From: Synechococcus sp. CS-1328
Lineage (GTDB): Bacteria; Cyanobacteriota; Cyanobacteriia; PCC-6307; Cyanobiaceae
Direction of reading: 5' to 3'
NCBI RefSeq assembly: GCF_025128095.1
Contig: NZ_JAHLYT010000050.1
Coordinates: 1 to 53,066 of the forward strand
DNA length: 53,066 bases
The position numbers and the translations under genes are program-made. Positions within the stretch are counted from its first letter, which is position 1. Every line of letters begins with the position of its first letter. Under the pieces are notes generated by a model that was not told the DNA's origin, did not search any database, and was given only the letters and a program-made list of their open reading frames with translations. Shown one piece after another: positions 47,244 through 53,066 of this stretch.

Positions 47244-48257
47244 TCAGCCCAGTACCGCCTCCACCACGCTGATCGGCGACGGCGTGGCGGTGATCACCTC
47301 GAGACGCAGGCCGGCCCGCTCCAGCAGCTGGGCGTACTCGCCGGGGGTGCGCTCGCGGCCGCCTTCGGTCATCACGAGCATGTTCAGGTCCAGCATCTTG
47401 GCGGGGGCCGGATCGTTGCCTGGCGGAATCACCTGCTCGAGGATCAGCACCCGGCCGCCGGGGGCAAGGCCGGCGCGGATGTGGCCCAGGATCGTCAGGC
47501 AGGCGTCATCGCCCCAGTCGTGGAGGATGTGCTTGAGCAGGTAGGCGTCGGCTCCGGCCGGCACGGAGTGGAAGAAGTCACCGGAGGCGACCTGGAAGCG
47601 CCCCTCCAGTTCCGGCGGCACCGCCACCGGCTCCACCACGGAGGGCTGATCGAACAGGGTGCCGCGCAAGTGGCCGTGGTGGCGCAGCACCGCCTGCAGC
47701 AACTGGCCCCGGCCGCCACCCACGTCAACCAGGTGGGTGATTGAGCTGAAGTCGTAGGCCGCCAGCAGGCCCAGGGTCTCCACGCGGGAGAAGTCGGTCA
47801 TGGCGCCGTCGAAGATGGCGCCGCGCTCGGGGTTGTGGCCGTACCAGGGGAAGACGGGTTCGCCGAAATGGTGGCGGAAGGCGCTGTCGCCCGTGCGCAC
47901 GCTGTGGAGCAGGTCGGCCCAGGCGTCGTAGTGCTCGCCGCCGAGCATGCGAGCGAACTGGCGCTGGGAGCCGGGATGGTCGCTGCGCAGCAGTTCCGCC
48001 AGGGGGGTGAGCACAAAGCAGCGCGGCTCGGTTTCGGTGAACAGGCCGAGGCTGGCCAGGCCCCGCAGCAGCCGGAACAGGGCATCGGCATCGGCGCCGC
48101 AGCGGGCGGCGAGCTCCTCGGCGGCCAGGCCCTGCGGCCCGGCGGCGGCCAGATGGTCGGCGAGCCCCAGTTCCGCTGCCACGTGGATCATCTGGGTGAC
48201 CCAGTTACCGCTGGCGAGCTGGAGAAAGTGGCTGGTGAGATCCGCGCGGAGGTCCAT
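47244..48257 (-). CDS. SAM-dependent O-methyltransferase (acetylserotonin/plant OMT-like family)
   Basis: The 337-residue protein has the two-domain layout of the PF00891 type. The N-terminal helical dimerisation domain starts LQLASGNWVTQMIHVAAELG and includes LAAEELAARCGADADALFRL, LRGLASLGLFTE. The Rossmann SAM domain contains THLVDVGGGRGQLLQAVLRH (the glycine-rich motif), FDQPSVVEP, KHILHDWGDDACLTILGHIR and APGGRVLILEQVIPPGN. The catalytic His is probably in HDWGD. Substrate cannot be assigned: such enzymes methylate many aromatic or polyketide hydroxyls. Convergent with moaA by 23 bases; the phosphoesterase gene lies 25 bases upstream on the same strand. Confidence 0.85.
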   Translation of the reverse strand: MDLRADLTSHFLQLASGNWVTQMIHVAAELGLADHLAAAGPQGLAAEELAARCGADADALFRLLRGLASLGLFTETEPRCFVLTPLAELLRSDHPGSQRQFARMLGGEHYDAWADLLHSVRTGDSAFRHHFGEPVFPWYGHNPERGAIFDGAMTDFSRVETLGLLAAYDFSSITHLVDVGGGRGQLLQAVLRHHGHLRGTLFDQPSVVEPVAVPPELEGRFQVASGDFFHSVPAGADAYLLKHILHDWGDDACLTILGHIRAGLAPGGRVLILEQVIPPGNDPAPAKMLDLNMLVMTEGGRERTPGEYAQLLERAGLRLEVITATPSPISVVEAVLG

Positions 48258-48282
48258 GGAAGCGGGGCTTGTGCCAGCCGGT

Positions 48283-49809
48283 CTACAGCGCGATGCCTGC
48301 TCCGCGGTAGGGCCGCCATTTCCCTTCAGCCTTCTCCGCCACCAGCGGCGTGAGCGTGAGTTTCAGAGGGATGCCGGCCGCCACGTCGACCCGCAGGGCG
48401 GAGTAGGAGCGGCGCAGGGAGGAGCCCCGGCCGCAGCGGCCGAGGAAGAGGCGGGAACGAGCCACCACGCGCTCGCTGCCAGGTGGACCCTCCAGCAGCT
48501 CGGGCCCCTCCGGCCGCTGGCGGCGCAGGCTGTAGCCGCTGCCGCCGCAGATGGCCCAGGGGATGTGGGCGTCGCCGTGGCCGGTGTCGCCGGTGCTGAG
48601 CAGCTCCAGGCAGTGGGCGTGGCCGCTGAAGGCCAGATTGAGCAAAGGGCGGCCGGCCGGCAGATCGCCGAGGGAGGCGGCCACCCGATCCAGCACGCGG
48701 CGCAGCTGGACGCGCACCGCCAGGGTCTGGCCCTGGTCCCACTTACTGGTTTCGGTGACGTAGGGGGGATGGTGCAGCACCAGCAACCGGCCCCGCACCG
48801 CCGGGTTGCGCCAGGAGGCGATCAGGGCATCGGCGAACCAGTCGAGCTGGGCCTCATCCACGGCCCTTGGCCCGCCGCTGAGCTGCTTGTCGATGTCACG
48901 GATCTGTTCATCGAGCTGCTCGGCCTTGGTGGCCCGGTCATCGCGGGCGTCCTCGTCGCCGCCGAGGGGGCCGAGGGAGAGCAGCAGGGAGGCGCGTTCG
49001 GCGTCGAGCCGCTGGCGGCGCTCGCTCAGCTCCCCGTCGTCGTCGCCGGCCGGCAGGGGCTGGTTGAAGGTGTTGGAGTCGAGGGCGAACACGTCGACCC
49101 CGGCCCAGCGGAAGCTGTAGTAGCGGTGGGGCAGGCGGGTGAACTGGCCGGGGCGGTAGAGCAGGCAGCGGGCCCCGTCGACCGTGGCGGTGCGGGTTCT
49201 CGCGAGGTGCTCTCCCAGGCTCGTCTCAGGAACGGCGTCGAGCACGTCGAGGAAGGCGCGGGCCCAGGCCTGGCCCACGAAGGAGCCGTGCCAGCCCACG
49301 TCGAGATCCATCCAGGAGCGCAGCAACCGCCGTGGCGGCGCGGTCAGGCCTGCAAGCAGCCCCAGCGGCAGCGGCAGGTCGTAGTAGTCGTGGTTGCCGA
49401 GCACCGGCAGGAACGGCACCCGGAAGACGAGCCGGTCGTAGCGCAGCCGGCGCCAGTCTTCGCCGTCCACGATCCACTCGCGGTAAGGACAGATGAAGTT
49501 GTCGGGGTACTGCTCACTGGAGCCCACCTGGTAGACGACATCACCGGTGTGGAGCAGGAAGCGGGCGCCTGTGCCATGGGCGAGCAGCAGCTCGGCCACC
49601 CGCCGCTGGGGGGTGTCGCGACGGTGCAGCCCGGTGCCGCTGTCCCCCAGCACGAGGAAGGAGAAGGCCTCCGCTCCGCCCGGATCTCCTTCGATCGCCA
49701 GGCGGCAGGGATCGATGCCACGGCGGGCGATCTCGGGATGGCCCCAGCGCACCCGTTCGGCCATACGGTCGACCTTGGTGGCGATATCCGCCTCGGAGGC
49801 GAGGTTCAC
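48283..49809 (-). CDS. calcineurin-like metallophosphoesterase
   Basis: GTG 49809 is preferred because it overlaps the stop of the lipid kinase gene by 4 bases, giving 508 residues (VNLASEADIATKVDRMAERV). The metal-binding motifs of the fold are present: FLVLGDSGTG (D-x-G variant), LLHTGDVVYQ, VLGNHDYYD, LVLHHPPY and FSGHAHCLELL. The central region has a large charged insertion (ERRQRLDAERASLLLSLGPL, RATKAEQLDEQIRDIDKQLS), probably a coiled-coil-like hairpin. The last 60 residues form a beta-rich tail. No signal peptide is seen. The substrate is unknown; coupling with the kinase suggests a lipid- or phosphate-related role, but this is inference from overlap only. Confidence 0.85.
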   Translation of the reverse strand: MNLASEADIATKVDRMAERVRWGHPEIARRGIDPCRLAIEGDPGGAEAFSFLVLGDSGTGLHRRDTPQRRVAELLLAHGTGARFLLHTGDVVYQVGSSEQYPDNFICPYREWIVDGEDWRRLRYDRLVFRVPFLPVLGNHDYYDLPLPLGLLAGLTAPPRRLLRSWMDLDVGWHGSFVGQAWARAFLDVLDAVPETSLGEHLARTRTATVDGARCLLYRPGQFTRLPHRYYSFRWAGVDVFALDSNTFNQPLPAGDDDGELSERRQRLDAERASLLLSLGPLGGDEDARDDRATKAEQLDEQIRDIDKQLSGGPRAVDEAQLDWFADALIASWRNPAVRGRLLVLHHPPYVTETSKWDQGQTLAVRVQLRRVLDRVAASLGDLPAGRPLLNLAFSGHAHCLELLSTGDTGHGDAHIPWAICGGSGYSLRRQRPEGPELLEGPPGSERVVARSRLFLGRCGRGSSLRRSYSALRVDVAAGIPLKLTLTPLVAEKAEGKWRPYRGAGIAL

Positions 49810-51110
49810 GGTGAGGACAGCGGCGCGAACACTGTGAGGGCGCCGGGCAGGCAGGTGAAGGTCACCGGGTCGGCTTCGAGCATTTCGCCGTCGATCACCA
49901 GCCGCTGGGGAGGGTCGGTGGTGATCGTGATGTGGCGGGCCCGCAGACACAGAAGATCGGGGTGGGTGCTGGGCGACTGCACCACGGCTGAGGTGAGCAG
50001 GGAGGCGAGGGCGTTGAGGCCCTGCAGGCGGGTGCTGGGCGAGGCGATCGTGACCTCCAGCAGGCCGTCGTCGGGAATCACCCGCCCGAAGCCCTGGGCG
50101 AGCACGGAGGTGGCGGGGGCCACATTGGCCACGGTGATGGCGGCGGCCTGCATTTCGGTGACGGTGCCGTCAATCTCGACGCGGGCCTGGAATGTCTGCT
50201 GGCTCACCAGTTGCTGGGCGCCGGCGAGCACATAGGCGAGCGGGCCCAGCATCGTCTTGAGTTCGCGGGTGGCGCGGTCTACCATCCCGGCCTCGAAGCC
50301 GACCCCGGCCAGCAGTGTCATCGGCAGGCCGTTGCAGCGGGCAGCGTCCACCATGTGGGTGTGGCCGGCCAGGATCGTCTCGCAGGCGGCCACCAGGTCG
50401 GTGGGAATTGACAGCGCCGAGGCGAAGGCGTTGGCCGTGCCGCGGGGAATGACGCCGAGGGGAATGCCAGTGCCCGCCACCGCCCCCGCCACCGCCGAGA
50501 CGGTGCCGTCGCCTCCACAGGCCACGATCATCACGTTCCCCACGTCGCTGGGCGGCCGGGCCTGGAGCAGCTCGACCAAATCCCGGCACTGGTCACCCGG
50601 ATCGGTGCTGGCACTGGTGAGCAGCACCGTCACCAGCAGCTGGGGCTCGAGGATCGAGCGGATCAGGGCCAGGTCGGCGTTGGCATCCCCCTGGCCGGCG
50701 ACGGGGTTGAACAGCAGGTAGGCCGAGCGGCCATGGGCCAGGCCGCGCAGGGCCAGGTCGGCGGTGGCGGCATTGAGGGCCAGGGGCACGGCTGCCAGAT
50801 CGCAGGCGCGAATCAGCAGCCGGCTGTCGGGGGGCGATCCCGCTGGTGCCTCCGGATCGAGGAAGGCGATCACCGCCGCCACCTCCCCGGCCAGCAGCCG
50901 GGCTGCCACCTGGATGTCGCCCCCTTCGGTGAGCGCATTGAGGGCCATCACCGGCAGCCGGGCGGTGCGGGGATCGCTGCGGATCCGTCCGGCCAGTTCG
51001 GCGGTGGCGAGCAACGGAAAACCGGCGATGGCCAGGGCCTGGCGGTCAAGCCAGTCGAGCAGCGCCTCGAGGCGCGACTCACTCGCCAGCAGCACCAGGG
51101 TGTGGGCCAT
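49806..51110 (-). CDS. methylglyoxal synthase-like domain fused to YegS/DAGK-type lipid kinase
   Basis: The 434-residue protein has two parts. Residues 1-125 resemble the MGS-like fold: MAHTLVLLASESRLEALLDW, LPVMALNALTEGGDIQVAAR, AAVIAFLDPEAPAG and RACDLAAVPLALNAATADLA. The catalytic aspartates of true methylglyoxal synthase are only partly evident. Residues 135-434 are a lipid kinase catalytic domain: YLLFNPVAGQGDANADLALI, VMIVACGGDGTVSAVAGAVA, PLGVIPRGTANAFASALSIP, GVGFEAGMVDRATRELK and LVIDGE. ATP-binding GGDGT is intact. It probably phosphorylates diacylglycerol-like lipids at the membrane. Similar fusions occur in cyanobacteria. It precedes the phosphoesterase gene with a 4-base overlap. 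Confidence 0.88.
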   Translation of the reverse strand: MAHTLVLLASESRLEALLDWLDRQALAIAGFPLLATAELAGRIRSDPRTARLPVMALNALTEGGDIQVAARLLAGEVAAVIAFLDPEAPAGSPPDSRLLIRACDLAAVPLALNAATADLALRGLAHGRSAYLLFNPVAGQGDANADLALIRSILEPQLLVTVLLTSASTDPGDQCRDLVELLQARPPSDVGNVMIVACGGDGTVSAVAGAVAGTGIPLGVIPRGTANAFASALSIPTDLVAACETILAGHTHMVDAARCNGLPMTLLAGVGFEAGMVDRATRELKTMLGPLAYVLAGAQQLVSQQTFQARVEIDGTVTEMQAAAITVANVAPATSVLAQGFGRVIPDDGLLEVTIASPSTRLQGLNALASLLTSAVVQSPSTHPDLLCLRARHITITTDPPQRLVIDGEMLEADPVTFTCLPGALTVFAPLSSP

Positions 51111-51146
51111 CGGGACCAGGCTAGGGGGACATTGTCACCTGCTTCC

Positions 51147-52055
51147 ATGGCCCGCCCTCAGCAGCGCCTGGCCGCCAATGTGGATGGCCCCTTCTACGTG
51201 GATGCCAACTGCATCGACTGCGGCACCTGCTGGCAGTTCGATCCAGCCCACTTCGCGCCCAGCGGCAGCACCTCGCACGTGTGGACCCAGCCTCAGGGTG
51301 ATGCCGAGACCCGCGCCGCCCTGCTGGCGCTGCAGGCCTGTCCGGTGGCCGCGATCGGCACCAGCCGGGACCTGCTGGCGCTCACTCCAGCCGATGGCTT
51401 CCCATTGCTGGTCGTGAGCCTGCCGCAGGGGGAGGTGCACTACTGCGGCTGGGCGTCGCGCCAGAGCTTCGGGGCGAGCAGCTGGCTGATCACCCGGCGA
51501 CGCCCCGACGGCGGCTCCGACAACGTGCTGATCGATTCACCGCGGTGGAGCGCGGCGCTGGCCCGCAGGATCGAGGCCCTGGGCGGCATCAGCCGCATCC
51601 TGCTCAGCCACCGCGACGATGTGGCCGACCACCAGGACTGGGCAAAGCGGTTCGGCGCCGAACGCTGGATCCACAGCGCTGATGCGAAGGCCGCGCCGCA
51701 GGCGGAGCACCACGTCGAAGGCACGGAACCGATCAGGCTCGATGCCGACCTGCTGGTGCTGCCGGTGCCAGGACACACCGCCGGCTCGGTTGCGGTGCTG
51801 TTCGCCGAGCAGGTGCTGTTCAGCGGCGACCACCTCTGGTGGGGCGTGGATCCGCCGGGGATCGTGGCCTCCCAGCGCTATTGCTGGTGGAACTGGCCAG
51901 AGCAACTGCGTTCGGTGGAGCGGTTGCTGGATCTGGACGTGCGCTGGTTGCTCCCCGGCCACGGCCGCTCCCACACCTTCACGCCGGGCGAGTGGCGCCG
52001 GGAACTGGAGGCAACGCTGGCGCGAGCTCGGCAGGGACCGGGCGGGGAACCCTGA
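51147..52055 (+). CDS. ferredoxin-MBL fold hydrolase
   Basis: The ATG 51147 gives 302 residues; the upstream open frame is the reverse of the kinase gene. Residues about 10-70 form one 4Fe-4S ferredoxin-like module: DANCIDCGTCWQFDPAHF (C-x2-C-x2-C) and LQACPVAAIG (C-P). The rest is metallo-beta-lactamase fold: LITRRRPDGGSDNVLIDSPR, ILLSHRDDVADHQDWAKRFG, PVPGHTAGSVAVLF, FSGDHLWWGVDPPG and LLPGHGRSHTFTPGEW. The usual HxHxDH is HxDDxxDH here. This fusion occurs in cyanobacteria and plants. Its substrate is not known to me; the cluster may give redox control. It is divergent from the kinase gene with a 36-base gap. Confidence 0.88.
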   Translation: MARPQQRLAANVDGPFYVDANCIDCGTCWQFDPAHFAPSGSTSHVWTQPQGDAETRAALLALQACPVAAIGTSRDLLALTPADGFPLLVVSLPQGEVHYCGWASRQSFGASSWLITRRRPDGGSDNVLIDSPRWSAALARRIEALGGISRILLSHRDDVADHQDWAKRFGAERWIHSADAKAAPQAEHHVEGTEPIRLDADLLVLPVPGHTAGSVAVLFAEQVLFSGDHLWWGVDPPGIVASQRYCWWNWPEQLRSVERLLDLDVRWLLPGHGRSHTFTPGEWRRELEATLARARQGPGGEP

Positions 52056-52076
52056 AGGTGGTTCCGCACCGCAGAC

Positions 52077-52432
52077 ATGACTCCTCATCACGTTCTGCAC
52101 TTTCACGGGATGCGCCATCCGCGTGAGATGGGCGAGCAGGAGATCAATGCGTTCCTTTCGCATCTGGCCACGGTGGGACAGGTCAGTGCCTCCACGCAGA
52201 ACCAGGCACTGTCGGCTTTGCTGTTCCTCTACAGGCATGTGCTGGGCGGTGATGTGGGCAACCTGGAGGGAGTGGTCCGTGCCAGGCAGCCCAAGCGGCT
52301 ACCGGTGGTGTTCACGGTGACGGAGACGAAGGCTGTGCTGCAACAACTCGAGGGCACTGAACAGCTCGTGGCGCAGATGCTGTATGGCGGCGGCCTGAGG
52401 CTCATGGAAGCCCTGCGGCTCCGGGTCCAGGA
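52077..52432 (+). pseudogene. fragment of integron-type tyrosine recombinase (IntI-like)
   Basis: The frame from ATG 52077 resembles the N-terminal core of integron integrases: HFHGMRHPREMGEQEINAFL, SHLATVGQVSASTQNQALSA, LLFLYRHVLGGDVGNLEGVV and LYGGGLRLMEALRLRVQD. The opening helices that normally precede FHG are missing, and the catalytic domain with the R..H-x-x-R..Y residues is lost where the sequence ends in RVQD at the insertion sequence. The open frame continues to 52490 but in unrelated IS sequence. So this is a two-sided relic. No attC-like cassette site was recognised in this window. Confidence 0.8.
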
Positions 52433-53066
52433 CAGGGCTGATTCAAAGTGTGTCACAAGCTCTCTGGCCTGGGCTGCCAGCATGGGTTGAGGTCGGTGGA
52501 ATCGCGCTCTTCCTGTGCCCGAAACCGCTCTTCCCGCAACCGATCTCGACCTGATCAGCTTTCTCAGGGCGATCCCTGATGCGCGGATGCGGCTCGGGAT
52601 CCGCATTCCGGCCTGGTATCTGCTGCTGGTGGCGGTGCTGGGGATCCTGAGCCGTTGCCAGAGCCTGCGGGATCTGGAGCGCTTTGCCATCCGTCACCAC
52701 AGCGTGCTCACCGAGGCACTGGGCATCGAACTCAGGCGTCCGCCCTCCGATTCCGCCTTCCGCTACTTCTTCCGCCAGGTGGACGTGGCGGCTCTCTGCG
52801 CTGCAATCCGGGACTGGACGATCGCCCAGATCCCTGGTGGCGCAGCGGATCTCGATCAGCTGGTGTGTGACGGCAAGACCTTGAGAGGCTCGATCGAGCC
52901 CACAGCCGGTGGCGGTTCGGCGTTTATTGCCCAGGTGACGCTCTACTCCGCCGCCCTGGGCGTAGCCATCAGCCAGGCCTGCTACGCCACCGGCGAGAAC
53001 CACGAGCGGGCCGTGCTCAAAACGCTGCTCGGCGAGCTTGATCTCGAGGGCATTCTGATCCAGGCA
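52433..53066 (+). mobile_element. ISAs1-like insertion sequence, left part (runs off the window)
   Basis: The break in the integrase gene falls at CAGGGCTGATTCAAAGTGTG (52433 onward), which fits the left terminal repeat of an ISAs1-type element (typically beginning CAGGG). An 82-base leader precedes the transposase start. The right end, right terminal repeat and target duplication lie outside the window, so intactness cannot be judged. Confidence 0.75.
52515..53066 (+). CDS. ISAs1-family transposase, N-terminal 184 residues (partial)
   Basis: GTG 52515 opens a frame that stays open to the last base. The protein has DLISFLRAIPDARMRLGIRI, LGILSRCQSLRDLERFAIRH, HSVLTEALGIELRRPPSDSA, FRYFFRQVDVAALCAAIRDW, DLDQLVCDGKTLRGSIEP and YSAALGVAISQACYATGENH. 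The aspartate in CDGKTLRGS is the first of the DDE catalytic acids in this DDE_Tnp_1-type family, whose N-terminal associated domain is also visible. The ENH segment matches the family. Remaining residues, including the other two acids, are outside the window. The transposase is complete as far as it is visible. Confidence 0.9.
   Translation, partial: MPETALPATDLDLISFLRAIPDARMRLGIRIPAWYLLLVAVLGILSRCQSLRDLERFAIRHHSVLTEALGIELRRPPSDSAFRYFFRQVDVAALCAAIRDWTIAQIPGGAADLDQLVCDGKTLRGSIEPTAGGGSAFIAQVTLYSAALGVAISQACYATGENHERAVLKTLLGELDLEGILIQA

Overview
The window looks like the chromosome of a GC-rich unicellular cyanobacterium of the Cyanobium/Synechococcus (picocyanobacterial) type. The evidence is gene content: an Flv1/Flv3-type flavodiiron pair, ferredoxin-type nitrite reductase nirA, narB with nrtABCD, a plant/cyanobacterial-type chorismate lyase, acyl-lipid delta-9 desaturases and several picocyanobacterial hypothetical families. 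The HIP1 octamer GCGATCGC also recurs (18398, 20235, 26296, 28226, 41497). No tRNA, rRNA, CRISPR array or prophage was found.

Layout. 1-3.2 kb: small and hypothetical genes, a DUF1269 protein and chorismate lyase. 3.3-12.4 kb, mostly minus strand: a GspC/PilP-like envelope protein, mnmG, a glutathione-dependent formaldehyde detoxification pair (fghA, frmA), a membrane coiled-coil protein ending in a J-like domain, dnaB and rplI. 12.4-20.7 kb: two delta-9 desaturases flanking an oppositely oriented hypothetical gene, a methionine gamma-lyase-family PLP enzyme, and gcvH-gcvP. 20.7-28.6 kb: rubrerythrin, flv1 and flv3 on the minus strand with a plus-strand substrate-binding protein lacking a signal peptide between the two flv genes, then an Nramp-like transporter interrupted by a frameshift. 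28.6-47.2 kb: a large nitrate-assimilation island. 47.2-52.1 kb: an O-methyltransferase, a phosphoesterase overlapping an MGS-lipid kinase fusion, and a ferredoxin-MBL hydrolase. 52.1 kb to the end: a relic of an integron-type integrase cut by an ISAs1-like insertion sequence that runs off the window.

The nitrate island is nearly complete. NrtABCD imports nitrate, NarB reduces it to nitrite and NirA reduces nitrite to ammonium. MoaA and MobA serve the Mo cofactor of NarB, and CobA plus a HEAT-CbiX protein plausibly make siroheme for NirA. It also holds a Crp/NtcA-like regulator that overlaps nrtD, a nitrate reductase-associated protein that overlaps a TrpD2-like gene, and a VanW-like gene beside the Mo-cofactor genes. 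NrtB and the ABC half of nrtC are clearly more AT-rich than the surroundings, which suggests a mosaic origin.

I saw no wholly new multi-gene system that I can defend. The best leads are the nitrate-island regulator and accessory genes, the cytoplasm-predicted binding protein between the flv genes, the HEAT-CbiX and J-domain fusions, the frameshifted Nramp-like gene, and repeated short in-frame tandem duplications in otherwise conserved enzymes.
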